Notes: generated by a model not told the origin, from the sequence alone. Positions 1-9,351 are shown, counted from the first letter of the stretch. The stretch: DNA of 64,000 bases from Mucilaginibacter rubeus (GCF_014643835.1 NZ_BMKD01000001.1:1240001-1304000); one strand, 5' to 3'. Translations and numbers: made by a program.

Positions 1-1
1 G

Positions 2-820
2 CGTAATATTACCGGAGGTGGCATCATAGTAATGTGCATAATATCAGGTGGTATTTTTTACGGTTTCAGAACTAAGATAAAAAGCAATCGTATTTTAACC
101 TCTAAAAATAAGGAAATCGACCTAAAAAACGAGAGCCTGCAGACCCTGTTAAGTGAAAAGGAAATACTGCTTGGCGAAAAAGAGCTACTTCTTGCAGATA
201 AAGACATGCTATTGAAAGAAGTTCATCACCGGGTAAAAAATAACCTGCAAATAGTAACCAGCCTGTTAAGTACCCAACTGGCATATTTGGAAAATAGCGA
301 TGCTGTACAGGCTTTGGAAGAAAGCCAGCAACGGGTGCAGGCTATCGCATTGATTCACCAGAAGCTCTACCGGGAAACGGGAGGTGTCAGTATTGAAATG
401 CAGTCTTATGTTCATGATCTTATTGAGGACCTGAAGGATGCATTTAACACATCCACCCGTCATATCCTGTTCAGGATTTCTATTGATGATATCAACCTGG
501 ACATTGATTTGGCCGTACCTGTAGGATTGATCTTAAACGAAGCCATTACAAACTCAATTAAATATGCCTTTGGTGAAAAAGGCGGAGAGCTATCTGTGTC
601 GATACTTAAGACAGAGGACGAACATTATGTTCTCACCGTCGCCGACAATGGCCGTGGATTACCCGAAGACTTTGACTTCGATAAAGTTAACACGCTTGGG
701 ATGGTAATGATCAAAGGACTTGGAAGGCAAATACAAGCCTCGTTCGAGATTAGCAATTTGCAAGGATTAACGCTTTCTTTGAAATTTCCTTTTAGGAAGA
801 CAAGCCAGGTCAAATCATAA
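2..820 (+). CDS. Sensor histidine kinase, HisKA_2 family (5' truncated by window edge)
   Basis: The frame is open to the window edge, so the start lies outside. The visible 272 residues begin with a hydrophobic membrane segment (about residues 3-21), followed by a charged coiled coil, a HisKA_2 phosphoacceptor helix with the HHRVKNNLQ motif (phospho-His about residue 76) and a HATPase_c domain with N-box NEAITNSIKYAF and G1 motif ADNGRGLP. The order (membrane segment, coiled coil, EVHHRVKNN) matches the C-terminal thirds of the TPR kinases at 15676 and 40786, so the missing part is probably a signal peptide plus TPR repeats. It would autophosphorylate and pass phosphate to an unlinked response regulator. 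The stop is certain; the full architecture is inferred. Confidence 0.9.
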   Translation, partial: RNITGGGIIVMCIISGGIFYGFRTKIKSNRILTSKNKEIDLKNESLQTLLSEKEILLGEKELLLADKDMLLKEVHHRVKNNLQIVTSLLSTQLAYLENSDAVQALEESQQRVQAIALIHQKLYRETGGVSIEMQSYVHDLIEDLKDAFNTSTRHILFRISIDDINLDIDLAVPVGLILNEAITNSIKYAFGEKGGELSVSILKTEDEHYVLTVADNGRGLPEDFDFDKVNTLGMVMIKGLGRQIQASFEISNLQGLTLSLKFPFRKTSQVKS

Positions 821-891
821 AGCGGAACCTTATTTTCAAATCATTATAACACAACAAGTAGGTACTCCCTTCCGGTCATCTTGCACACAAT

Positions 892-926
892 AAAAAAGCC
901 TAAGAGCTGGTTTTTCGCACTCTTAG
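892..926 (-). terminator. Rho-independent terminator of the hydrolase gene
   Basis: On the minus strand a 7-bp stem (CTAAGAG at 900-906 pairing with CTCTTAG at 920-926) is followed by GCTTTTTTA. It lies just past the stop codon of the minus-strand hydrolase, between convergent genes. Confidence 0.7.
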
Positions 927-935
927 CCGCCTCCA

Positions 936-2243
936 CTATTTACGTGATCTAATGAATTCCGGAATATCTTTAAGCGTAGGATAATTGGGTAAGGCGGGTG
1001 GGGCGTCGTTCAAAAATTCATCGATTGAGTTTTTTACCCGTACATTGTTATTGTGTAAACCATTCCATAAAATGTGTCCTGCATTTTTGAAATACTGCAC
1101 ACGTTCGATTCCGGGGTTGATACGCAGGAGATCAAGCGGTGCGTTTCTTTCAATGTAAGAGCTTTCCCCCAGCATAAGCATCGACCTTACTTTGTTATGC
1201 TGAAATTTAGTTTTCAAATCTTTATTATAGACTGCTACCTGCGGAGGGATAATACCTATTACCGAGAAATTGATCAAACCCGGTTCTACTTTCGGAATGC
1301 TATTCCTGTCGTCTTTTGGAAAGGATTGAATAAAAAGTTTCTGAACCAGGTCCTGCCTGTTACTCATATAATTCAGGATTTCGTTTTGCGATGTAAAATC
1401 GCCTCCGGGATTTATAAGTATACCGATAATGGCCCTGAGAGGCAGGTTTACATCTTCGTTTAGGGCATTGGGCGACCTCGTAAACGTGGCAGTGCCAGCA
1501 GATGAAACAGTAACTCCGGGCTCCGCATAAACAGCTTTATATATACGCCCAGCCATTCGGCTATCTGATGCAATATCGGCCAAAAGTGACCCTCCATAGG
1601 ACTGTCCTATAACTATATATTGCTTTGCGTTAATAACATTAACAATGGCTTCAAAATCAAGAATATTCCGCAAGTGCGAGTACCCTGACTTAGGCAACAA
1701 TCCGCTTCTCCCGGAGCCAACCTGATCGTACAGGTATACATCGTAGCCGTCAATAGCGAACGTTTTAAAAAAATCGAGATCTAATTTTCTGACATAAGCA
1801 CCAGGCCCACCATGAAGGAAGATGATGGGTGTAGTTTTTTTAGCAATACCTGGTTTCGCCGCGATCTTATAGTATGCGATATGACTTCCGGTCTTCAGAT
1901 TCCAAAAACACGTAGGTACGTCACTAAAGTCCGGCGCAGGTTTCGGATTATCATTAGACGCTAACGGGGTTGATGTATGGATTACGAAAACCATAAACGC
2001 TCCGAAAATAATTATTATAACGTAGCGCTGAACCCCGGGTTTGACCCAGCTTCTACCGATGAACAAGATGAGTGTCAAACCGGCTATCAATATGCCTCCC
2101 AGGGCGGCCACAGCCCCCTGAAGCATTCCGTTAGTGATATATATTAAAGTCAGGTAAACAATAAACCAACTGAGAATAACAGACGCCATTTTAAGGGCGT
2201 AGGCTAACCATGTCTTAATTTGCTGAAATAATGTACTTTTCAC
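936..2243 (-). CDS. Membrane-anchored alpha/beta hydrolase, proline-iminopeptidase-like
   Basis: 435 residues. Three hydrophobic segments (about 17-37, 43-63, 73-91) precede an alpha/beta hydrolase domain from about residue 105. Visible motifs are the oxyanion-hole HGGPG at 144-148, the nucleophile elbow GQSYGG with Ser215, and a C-terminal NAGHILWNG that should supply the catalytic His. HGGPG followed by a DQVGSGRS stretch is typical of the proline iminopeptidase (S33) group. The N-terminal membrane domain is unusual for that family and suggests a membrane-tethered enzyme whose catalytic face could be periplasmic. It is followed downstream on the same strand by nothing, and 76 bp upstream lies the acyltransferase gene. 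Substrate unknown; peptidase versus esterase cannot be settled here. Confidence 0.8.
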   Translation of the reverse strand: MKSTLFQQIKTWLAYALKMASVILSWFIVYLTLIYITNGMLQGAVAALGGILIAGLTLILFIGRSWVKPGVQRYVIIIIFGAFMVFVIHTSTPLASNDNPKPAPDFSDVPTCFWNLKTGSHIAYYKIAAKPGIAKKTTPIIFLHGGPGAYVRKLDLDFFKTFAIDGYDVYLYDQVGSGRSGLLPKSGYSHLRNILDFEAIVNVINAKQYIVIGQSYGGSLLADIASDSRMAGRIYKAVYAEPGVTVSSAGTATFTRSPNALNEDVNLPLRAIIGILINPGGDFTSQNEILNYMSNRQDLVQKLFIQSFPKDDRNSIPKVEPGLINFSVIGIIPPQVAVYNKDLKTKFQHNKVRSMLMLGESSYIERNAPLDLLRINPGIERVQYFKNAGHILWNGLHNNNVRVKNSIDEFLNDAPPALPNYPTLKDIPEFIRSRK

Positions 2244-2319
2244 TGCAATTGTATTTTAGATAGAATCCGAAACATATCCGGAGGCGCAGTTTGCCGCCTC
2301 CGGGTAGCGAACAATTTGA

Positions 2320-3540
2320 TCATCTCACCGCCGCAGATAAAACCCCTGCTGTCTCGGTGAGGAGTGCCGGCATTTCCGACAGACTGATATTTGTCAGGGA
2401 AAGCTTCCCACTGATAGTTACCGCGCCTACCGTTTGCTCAGCGCCGGTGCCGGAAATTACTATAGGGCCCCACAATGATTCGATACGATATTCACCGAAT
2501 GACTCCTCCTCTATCCGTCCGAGATTACTGACCATAAAATCGGTTCCGATGGTTGCTTCTATTCCTTTAACAATTTGAGCAAAGGGAACGGGTTGCAAAA
2601 TACGGCTCCTGAAATATTTCACATATCCCCTGACCTGTTCAATTGACGGAGCCCCATTGAGCTCTGATGTGATTATCCGTGCAAACTCCCAAAAATCTTG
2701 ATGATCTGCCGGATTAACATCGAGGTTTTTGGTAATAACATTTAACGCGTAGTCATCATCAATATTGAGCGCTTTGCGTGCCGATACCGGAGAGCGTGTT
2801 ACTAGTGGCCGTCCGGAAAAACGACCATCAATTTTACTCATCGCGATGGCCACGGCGGCGTTCAACGCGCCATTCACAGTTGTAGATTCATTGCGGGACC
2901 GGTCTGCAAGTGCGTTTGTAAACGCTTCTGAAAATTGCAATTTATTGATATAAATAGAAGCTCCTGTATTTTTATCCCTGCGTCCTAAGGAACCCAAACC
3001 AACCGGCGAAAAATCGGGTACCGGGAAGGAAATTTCATTTAAAGATTCATCCATTGAAAGCGGAACAGGGAGCGTGCCGGATTTCATCCCTGAAAGTATC
3101 TTCAAAAAATCACGCAAGGCGAAACTAACGGACATTCCGTCCCCTATACTATGATTAGAAAGCATGATGAGTACCGAATTTGATTGTTTTTGTAAAACAA
3201 CGACCCGGAAAAGCGGCGCCCTGGAGAGATCAAAAGAGTTTGTCAATTCAGCAGCGACGGTTTCCGGCCAATCAGCTTTATCCTCGATCTGTATAATCCT
3301 GAATGGGATAACGCTGTCCGCGTCACTGATAAACCAGAACTGAAACTGATCATCTTCGGCAATCCGGTACTTAAGTTGGGGATGGCGCTTTGAAAGCTCG
3401 TTAAGTGCGGGGCGGATGCTATTCTCCGGAATTTTACTTCCGAGCTCAGCCACTATAGCAAATGTTTTTACAAAAATCTCGTTTAGCGCCAGATACAACT
3501 TTTCCACGCCGCCCAATGGTCTTCCCTTAAAATCCGACAT
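2320..3540 (-). CDS. Condensation-fold acyltransferase (PapA5/alcohol acetyltransferase-like)
   Basis: 406 residues without signal peptide. The diagnostic HxxxDG catalytic motif of the chloramphenicol-acetyltransferase/condensation superfamily is present (His130 and Asp134-Gly135 in SNHSIGDG). The N-terminal GGVEKLYLALNE region and the C-terminal beta-rich part (SNLGRIEEESFGEYRIESLW, then SGTGAEQTVG) are arranged as in PapA5-like polyketide acyltransferases and fungal alcohol acetyltransferases. Expected chemistry is transfer of an acyl group from a thioester to a hydroxyl or amine. No carrier protein or NRPS/PKS gene is nearby; its minus-strand neighbours are an SDR oxidoreductase upstream (58 bp) and a hydrolase downstream, which might act on the same small molecule. 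Family assignment is good, substrate unknown. Confidence 0.75.
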   Translation of the reverse strand: MSDFKGRPLGGVEKLYLALNEIFVKTFAIVAELGSKIPENSIRPALNELSKRHPQLKYRIAEDDQFQFWFISDADSVIPFRIIQIEDKADWPETVAAELTNSFDLSRAPLFRVVVLQKQSNSVLIMLSNHSIGDGMSVSFALRDFLKILSGMKSGTLPVPLSMDESLNEISFPVPDFSPVGLGSLGRRDKNTGASIYINKLQFSEAFTNALADRSRNESTTVNGALNAAVAIAMSKIDGRFSGRPLVTRSPVSARKALNIDDDYALNVITKNLDVNPADHQDFWEFARIITSELNGAPSIEQVRGYVKYFRSRILQPVPFAQIVKGIEATIGTDFMVSNLGRIEEESFGEYRIESLWGPIVISGTGAEQTVGAVTISGKLSLTNISLSEMPALLTETAGVLSAAVR

Positions 3541-3598
3541 ATCTGTTTTTTATAATTTTCTTTTCTTCAAATGGTTTCAACTATAGATCGAACTGAGA

Positions 3599-4438
3599 TT
3601 AATCATGATCTGTGCTAAGCGATGCCTCAAGCCAGGTCGTCACTTCGCCTGCCACCCTATCAGCGTTACCCTGATACCATTGAACTGCGTCCCGTCCAAC
3701 TAATAAATGGAGTGGCGGGTTTTCGGTATGTGCAATATGAATTGCCAGCCTGGCCAGTTTTTTAGGATCGCCCGGTTGCTGTCCATGAAAACCACCAACG
3801 CGCTCTCTAACTGCGCCAACAGTATCCGTGTAGTCAGCTATAACCAAACCGCTTTGAACGAACGAACCTTTACCTAAAAAGTCAGTGCTGAATAGTCCCG
3901 GCGCTAACGCGGTCACGTGGATACCCAGTGGTGCCAGTTCTTTTGCCATACCGGAAGAAATACCTTCGACCGCATACTTTGTGGAGCTGTATATTGTCCA
4001 TCCCGCTATCGCATCGTAACCGAATAAAGAGGAAATATTAATAATATGGCCAGACTTTCTTTCCCTCATATCAGGCAAGACGGCGCGGATCACGTTAAGC
4101 ATCCCAAAGACATTAGTATCATATTGCTTTCTTACCTCAGCATCGGATGCTTCCTCTACAGCTCCAATTAAACCGTAGCCGGCGTTATTAATCAGAACGT
4201 CGATAATGCTAAAACGCTTTAAGGCTTGCTGAACTGCCTGTTGCACTGCTTCCTCGCTGGTTACGTCCATAGTAACAACAAACAGGTTTTTATTGTAATC
4301 GAATGCCTTCATCAGGCTTTCAGCGTCACTTCTTACGGTTGCTATTACCCGGTCGTCATTTTTCAACGCAGCGCCAACCATTTCAAAACCAAAGCCTTTG
4401 GAGGCGCCGGTGATCATGATCACTTTTTCATTTTTCAT
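3599..4438 (-). CDS. Short-chain dehydrogenase/reductase (classical SDR)
   Basis: 279 residues. Classical SDR signatures are all visible: cofactor-binding TGASKGFG at 10-17, NNAG at 84-87, catalytic Ser in NISSLFG near 136, and YSSTK giving Tyr150 and Lys154. An Arg after the second strand (TVRSD) suggests NADP(H) preference. It is a soluble NAD(P)-dependent oxidoreductase of the 'SDR family oxidoreductase' type that often carries an acyl-chain or hydroxysteroid-like substrate annotation, but the substrate cannot be read. It lies 58 bp upstream of the acyltransferase gene on the same strand and is probably cotranscribed with it. The start ATG is the only good one before the glycine motif. Confidence 0.9.
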   Translation of the reverse strand: MKNEKVIMITGASKGFGFEMVGAALKNDDRVIATVRSDAESLMKAFDYNKNLFVVTMDVTSEEAVQQAVQQALKRFSIIDVLINNAGYGLIGAVEEASDAEVRKQYDTNVFGMLNVIRAVLPDMRERKSGHIINISSLFGYDAIAGWTIYSSTKYAVEGISSGMAKELAPLGIHVTALAPGLFSTDFLGKGSFVQSGLVIADYTDTVGAVRERVGGFHGQQPGDPKKLARLAIHIAHTENPPLHLLVGRDAVQWYQGNADRVAGEVTTWLEASLSTDHD

Positions 4439-4539
4439 ACTTTCAATTTAGTTGTAGATAATCCTCGTCTTTAAAGCCTTTACAAAGGGCAGTTCCGTAA
4501 AACCACCCTTGTTCTCATAGGTGAGTTAGGTTTGATCTT

Positions 4540-6030
4540 TTATTTTTTCGATGGCATGTGCCTGGTCATATCGCCAGGGTCAATACCTAATTCATTCATG
4601 ACCGCCATGCCCAGGCTAAATTCGGCACGAAAAAAATGGCACAATTGCCGGTTAATGATTTCTTCTTTCAGAGGCCCTTCAATTTGCCTCATTGATTCAG
4701 CAATATTTGATACCAAACGTGATTTATCTTCCTGCGATAATACATTACGATAGAAAATTCCGGGTTGTGTGTAGTGATCGTTCTCTCCTTCGGCATTCCT
4801 GTCAAACCAGTCAGCAACCGGCTGATGCACTTGCTCTGCCGGTCTCGCATAGGCTGCATCCGGCTTTATGTTGTCAAAGCTGTTCGGGAAATAATTCGGC
4901 GAGCGCTTTCCATTATCGTCTACCCTCATTAAACCATCGCGTTGGTAATTATTGACGATGAACGGACAGCGGTTAACAGGCAACTGTTCAAAATTAACAC
5001 CCAGCCTGTACCGTTGTGCGTCAGGATAGGCCAATATCCGCCCCTGCAGCATTTTATCCGGTGAGTGTCCTATGCCATCAACAATTCTCGATGGGGCAAA
5101 TGCAGCCTGCTCTACTTCTGAGAAGTAATTGTCCGGATTCTGGTTAAGTTCCAGTTCTCCCACCTCGATTAAAGGGTATTCGTTCTGACTCCAGACTGTA
5201 GTAAGATCAAAAGGGTTAAAGGAATAAGCAGCCGCTTGTTCAGGTGTCATTACCTGGATTTTAAGTGTCCATTTAGGAAAGTTACCGTCCTCAATAGCAT
5301 TCAGAAGGTCACGCTGTGCAAAATCCGGGTCTTCACCACGCATTAACTTCGCTTCTGCCGATGTGAAATTCCTGATACCCTGGACGCTTTTGAAGTGAAA
5401 TTTAACGTAGACTATTTCATTTTCCTTGTTAATCAAAGTATAGGTATGACTGCCGAAACCATGCATATAGCGAAACCCGTATGGCGTACCGCGATCGCTC
5501 ATCAAAAAAAGTACCTGATGTAACGATTCTGGGTTTAAGCTAAAAAAGTCCCAGACCATAGTAGCGCTTTTGCAATTGGTGAATGGGTCCCGCTTCTGCG
5601 TATGTATGAAATCGGGGAATTTCTTTGGATCTTTTATAAAAAACACCGGTGTATTGTTACCGACCAAATCCCAATTTCCGTCCTCCGTATAGAATTTTAC
5701 GGCAAAGCCCCGCGGGTCACGTTCTGTATCCGCAGATCCCTTTTCGCCGCCGACCGTCGAAAATCTGAGAAGCACCCTTGTTTGTTTACCAATTTCTCCA
5801 AACAATTTGGCTTTTGAATATGATGTAATGTCACTGGTCACCGTGAAGGTTCCGTATGCTGCTGAACCCTTGGCATGGACTATACGCTCAGGGATACGTT
5901 CCCGGTTAAAATGGGCGAGCTTTTCATGAAGTATAAAATCCTGAAGTAATAAGGGGCCGCGGGCCCCGGCACTTTGTGTATCTTCATGATTTACATAAGG
6001 GATCCCGGAGGCTGTAGTCAGTTTTTCCAT
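4540..6030 (-). CDS. katA: Monofunctional haem catalase
   Basis: 496 residues, the length of small-subunit (clade 3) catalases. It degrades hydrogen peroxide to water and oxygen. Visible hallmarks are the catalytic His52 in VHAKGSAAYG, the distal Asn region LVGNNTPVFF (Asn125/126), the RFSTVGGEKGSADTERDPRG stretch around 89-108, and RILAYPDAQRYRLG, whose Tyr is the proximal haem ligand. It lacks the extra C-terminal flavodoxin-like domain of large-subunit catalases and has no signal peptide, so it is cytoplasmic. It is transcribed away from the sigma-54-type promoter region at 6.1-6.4 kb and sits 101 bp upstream of the SDR gene. The kat symbol is a family-level choice. Confidence 0.97.
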   Translation of the reverse strand: MEKLTTASGIPYVNHEDTQSAGARGPLLLQDFILHEKLAHFNRERIPERIVHAKGSAAYGTFTVTSDITSYSKAKLFGEIGKQTRVLLRFSTVGGEKGSADTERDPRGFAVKFYTEDGNWDLVGNNTPVFFIKDPKKFPDFIHTQKRDPFTNCKSATMVWDFFSLNPESLHQVLFLMSDRGTPYGFRYMHGFGSHTYTLINKENEIVYVKFHFKSVQGIRNFTSAEAKLMRGEDPDFAQRDLLNAIEDGNFPKWTLKIQVMTPEQAAAYSFNPFDLTTVWSQNEYPLIEVGELELNQNPDNYFSEVEQAAFAPSRIVDGIGHSPDKMLQGRILAYPDAQRYRLGVNFEQLPVNRCPFIVNNYQRDGLMRVDDNGKRSPNYFPNSFDNIKPDAAYARPAEQVHQPVADWFDRNAEGENDHYTQPGIFYRNVLSQEDKSRLVSNIAESMRQIEGPLKEEIINRQLCHFFRAEFSLGMAVMNELGIDPGDMTRHMPSKK

Positions 6031-6296
6031 TTTCAGTCATTTTAGTTTTGATAGGCAAAAGTAGTTTCGGCCTCCAGCCGGTTCAATGGCTGCTTCGAGC
6101 ATTTTATGGTATCATTCATAGGAACGATCATCTGCCCCTACGAACGAATGCATCATTGGCAACAGGTACCAATGACGATGACCAATACTTAAGAGGAGTG
6201 CTTTGCCGTGCCCAAGCCAAGGATTTTATCGAGCCATTCATTAGCTCTCCCGGGAACCCGTAAAGCACGCCTGTTTCGATTCCATCTTTGGAGGGA

Positions 6297-6312
6297 ATGC
6301 GATATATCGCAT
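6297..6312. promoter_or_regulatory. Putative activator-binding palindrome (UAS), module A kinase operon
   Basis: Perfect 16-bp palindrome ATGCGATATATCGCAT, centred 64 bp upstream of the -24 GG at 6368-6369. The core GCGATATATCGC recurs at 15258-15269, and diverged forms occur at 23159 and 27312, all 63-66 bp from sigma-54-like boxes. Probably the binding site of one of the neighbouring enhancer-binding proteins. Confidence 0.65.
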
Positions 6313-6366
6313 CGTAGAAACACGACCATACAATACAATACACTTTATCTCAATCAATTACACCAA

Positions 6367-6382
6367 TGGCATCCTACTTGCA
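6367..6382 (+). promoter_or_regulatory. Sigma-54 promoter of the module A kinase/activator operon
   Basis: TGGCATCCTACTTGCA matches the sigma-54 consensus TGGCAC-N5-TTGCA with only one substitution in the conserved positions and exact GG-N10-GC spacing (GG 6368-6369, GC 6380-6381). It lies 62 nt upstream of the kinase ATG, leaving an approximately 50-nt leader. Confidence 0.75.
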
Positions 6383-6443
6383 TATTCCGGCCATTCTTAC
6401 CACTGAAGAAGCTGGTTAAAGAAGCATATGGATCCTGCTGAAC

Positions 6444-7346
6444 ATGAAAAATGATATAATTAAGTCGCTGCTAAATTGCACCGGCACCGGACATTTCGAT
6501 TCGCTTTTCGGGTCGGATATCCTGATGTCAGGTAAATACTTTTGGATAAGGAATTGGGTGCACTATACGCATGAAAACGTATGGATGGCTTCATTGTTAC
6601 CGGTCCTGATTGCGGCCGGACTTTGGGTCAGAAAGAAGCTTTGCGATAGAACGCTAGCGTTAAACGATGCTCATTTAATGCTAAGGCAAACAGAAAACAC
6701 GCTTGCAAAATGTAACGAGGAACGCGAATGGCTGATCGGCGAAATCAATCATAGGGTCAAAAACAATTTGCAGATCATCAGTAGCCTGCTCAACACCCAA
6801 TCAGCATATTTAATTGGCCAAAACGCGCGGGAAACCTTTAAAAACACTGAACGGCGGTTATATGCCATCTCACTGGCTTATCATAGTTTATACCAGCCCG
6901 ATCACCTTTCAAAAGTTAATCTCCGGCAATATGTGGAAAATCTGATCGGATATCTGAAAGACGAATTTGAGCTGGATGAACGGATCAATTTCAAATCCGG
7001 CATACAGGACATCAATCTGTTGGTAGAACCTATGGTTCCGCTCGGCCTGATCATTTATGAGGCCTTGAGTAACGCAATAAAGTTTGCGTTCCCTGGCAAT
7101 AAACCTGGTAATATAAAGATCGATGTAACCAGGTCAGAAGATGACAACCTTTTTTTGATGATTTCAGACGATGGTGTGGGACTTCCATCCTCCTTCAAAC
7201 CTGGTGAGGGCAACACCATGGGTACTGCTCTTATTATGGGACTAAGTCGTCAACTGGGCGGGGAATGTAAATTAACTGGTATGCATGGATTATCGCTAAC
7301 ACTCACTTTTACAGACGCAAGTAGCGAAAAACTGAACTTAATATGA
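6444..7346 (+). CDS. Membrane HisKA_2 sensor histidine kinase (module A)
   Basis: 300 residues. One membrane segment (about 46-62), a short coiled coil, then the HisKA_2 helix with INHRVKNNLQ (phospho-His103) and a HATPase_c domain with N-box YEALSNAIKFAF and G1 motif SDDGVGLP. There is no recognisable extracellular sensor domain; the first 45 residues are too short to be one. The stop overlaps the start of the REC-AAA+ activator by four bases (ATGA), so the two are translationally coupled and are very likely a cognate two-component pair. The paralogue at 23318 has the same layout. The operon is preceded by a sigma-54 promoter and so may be activated by its own product. Confidence 0.93.
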   Translation: MKNDIIKSLLNCTGTGHFDSLFGSDILMSGKYFWIRNWVHYTHENVWMASLLPVLIAAGLWVRKKLCDRTLALNDAHLMLRQTENTLAKCNEEREWLIGEINHRVKNNLQIISSLLNTQSAYLIGQNARETFKNTERRLYAISLAYHSLYQPDHLSKVNLRQYVENLIGYLKDEFELDERINFKSGIQDINLLVEPMVPLGLIIYEALSNAIKFAFPGNKPGNIKIDVTRSEDDNLFLMISDDGVGLPSSFKPGEGNTMGTALIMGLSRQLGGECKLTGMHGLSLTLTFTDASSEKLNLI

Positions 7347-9319
7347 ACGGTAATAAAGAAAATATCCTGATTGTAGAGGATGAATTTATAGTTGCGAATG
7401 ACCTGCGCTTAAAACTAACTAAAGCCGGGTATCAAATCTGTGGCGTAGCATCCTCGGTGGAAGAAGCAAAGCCCCTCATTGCGTCGTGCGACCCTACCTG
7501 GGTGTTATTGGATATTTATTTACAGGACGGCTCGCTGGGAACCGAACTAGCACCTTTGCTGGTGGAAAAAAACATCGGATTTATTTACATATCGGCGAAC
7601 ACAAACCAGAGCGTTCTCGAGTCTGCCAAGGCGACGCAGCCATATGGCTTTCTCGTAAAACCATTCAGAGAGAAGGATTTACTGATCATGTTGGACATCG
7701 CTCGTCAAAAGCACCAGAACAACACCGATCTTTCGTCACAGCGAGAGTTGATCTGGAAAAGGCAGCTGGAAAACTTAACCGAGTCTGTTAATGACGCCGA
7801 ACAAAAAGTAACCCGGTTGCCGGGATTAATCCAATCATTCATTTCCTTTGATTTCATGAGGATAAATTTTAAGATTCAGAACAATCCTGGCTTGCAAACT
7901 TATAATTTTGTCCGTACCTCTTTTGATGAGTATGATTTCCTGAATGACCAGGACCTAAATAAACAAATTGATTATAAGTCAAATAACAATTCAGCTCCAC
8001 GAATTTCATCCAGACAAACGAATTTTTATCTGAATGGTATCGATTATAAGCGGTCGCTATTGGATGAAGTCTGGGAAAAGCGCCTCAGTTCTTATTTCAA
8101 CCTGAACGCTAAGTTGAATTTCCGGATTGAAGTAGGCGGATCAAACTATGCGGAAATTTCATTTTACAGCAAGAGGGCGATTGCTTATTCTACGAATGAC
8201 CTGGGCTTACTGGAACGGGCTCAAATTTCTTTTTCCGGCTTATTCGAAGAGCTGATAAAAAAGACATTCACAGGTCAAAGTGTTCCTAAATCCAGGCAAC
8301 CAGAAGTGATTACAGATTGGGCAAGCACTACGCCGCAGCCCCAACCTCATAGATTTGATGGAATTATTGGTAAAAGTCCCGCGCTGCTCACCGTTTTAGA
8401 CAAAATAGATGTCGTTGCGCCTTCCGTAACCTCCGTATTGATTACCGGAGAAAGCGGTACAGGTAAAGAACGCGTCGCGCAATGTATCCACAAACTTTCA
8501 CCACGGCACAAAAAACAGATGGTTATTGTAAACTGCGCTGCGCTTCCGATAGATTTAGTCGAGAGCGAACTTTTCGGGCATGAAAAAGGCGCGTTTACCG
8601 GAGCTTTTGAAAAACGGGTGGGCAAATTCGAACAGGCCGACGGAGGCACCTTGTTTTTGGATGAGGTTGGGGAGCTGCCGTTATCGGCACAGGTTAAACT
8701 ATTACGCGTGCTGCAGGAAATGGAATTTGAACGCCTTGGAAGCAGTAAAACAATAAAGGTTGATGTCAGGATATTGGCGGCAACTAACAGGAACTTGGAG
8801 AGAGAGGTATCTGAAGGCCGTTTTCGATTGGACCTTTATTACCGTTTGAATGTTTTCCCTATCGAAACGCCGCCGTTGCGCGAGCGCATAGACGATATTC
8901 CGTTGCTTGCAGAAAGCTTTACGGAAAAATTTGCAAAAAAAATGAGGCGTTCCAGTTTAAAAATCAGCAACGAGGCGTTGGAAAGCTTGAAACTATATGA
9001 TTGGCCCGGGAATGTACGAGAATTGGAACACTTGATCGAACGAAGTGTCCTGGATGCACAAGATAATGAGATCCGGTCTGTCAGGATACCCAATATTCGT
9101 TTAAGCAAACCTGCAAGTGATCCCCCGGTGGTCAAAATACAAAAACTAAAAACATTGGACGAGAACGAAGCCGAGCATATTATCGAAGTACTGAAAGCCG
9201 TTCAGGGCAGAGTTGCCGGAGTTGGCGGTGCTGCGGAAATCCTCGGCGTTCCGCCGGGGACCTTATACTCGCGAATGAAAAGATTAGGCATAAGAAGAGA
9301 ATACGACGCCAATCAATGA
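7343..9319 (+). CDS. Sigma-54-dependent response regulator, REC-(GAF-like)-AAA+-HTH (module A)
   Basis: 658 residues. Receiver domain at 1-125 with phospho-acceptor Asp57 (VLLDIYLQD) and conserved Lys in FLVKPF; a middle segment of about 130-330 ending in a helix pattern typical of GAF domains (LGLLERAQISFSGLFEEL); the AAA+ domain with Walker A GESGTGKE at 369-376, the sigma-54-contacting GAFTGA loop at 416-421, Walker B FLDEVGE and the RLNVFPIETPPLRER segment; and a Fis-like C-terminal HTH ([23 protein letters not shown]). It is an NtrC-class activator that remodels sigma-54 RNA polymerase after phosphorylation by the overlapping upstream kinase. It is convergent with the poly-GAF gene, 32 bp between stops. 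Confidence 0.95.
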   Translation: MNGNKENILIVEDEFIVANDLRLKLTKAGYQICGVASSVEEAKPLIASCDPTWVLLDIYLQDGSLGTELAPLLVEKNIGFIYISANTNQSVLESAKATQPYGFLVKPFREKDLLIMLDIARQKHQNNTDLSSQRELIWKRQLENLTESVNDAEQKVTRLPGLIQSFISFDFMRINFKIQNNPGLQTYNFVRTSFDEYDFLNDQDLNKQIDYKSNNNSAPRISSRQTNFYLNGIDYKRSLLDEVWEKRLSSYFNLNAKLNFRIEVGGSNYAEISFYSKRAIAYSTNDLGLLERAQISFSGLFEELIKKTFTGQSVPKSRQPEVITDWASTTPQPQPHRFDGIIGKSPALLTVLDKIDVVAPSVTSVLITGESGTGKERVAQCIHKLSPRHKKQMVIVNCAALPIDLVESELFGHEKGAFTGAFEKRVGKFEQADGGTLFLDEVGELPLSAQVKLLRVLQEMEFERLGSSKTIKVDVRILAATNRNLEREVSEGRFRLDLYYRLNVFPIETPPLRERIDDIPLLAESFTEKFAKKMRRSSLKISNEALESLKLYDWPGNVRELEHLIERSVLDAQDNEIRSVRIPNIRLSKPASDPPVVKIQKLKTLDENEAEHIIEVLKAVQGRVAGVGGAAEILGVPPGTLYSRMKRLGIRREYDANQ

Positions 9320-9351
9320 AAGTCCCCAATGCCAGGAGGCCCGTCCTTTCT

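Larger units (their letters stand above)
6031..6443. other. Regulatory intergenic region between catalase and kinase operon
   Basis: 413 bp with no credible gene. It separates divergent catalase and HisKA_2 kinase operons. It holds a dyad CATTGG/CCAATG at 6154-6174, the perfect 16-bp palindrome at 6297-6312 and the sigma-54-type promoter at 6367-6382, listed separately. Confidence 0.7.

Noticed and set aside
1074-1463. 129-codon plus-strand ORF within the hydrolase gene
   Set aside because: Antisense to a well-supported alpha/beta hydrolase; no motif.
6128-6343. Short ORFs on both strands in the catalase/kinase gap
   Set aside because: No family resemblance; the region is explained by promoter and operator elements.
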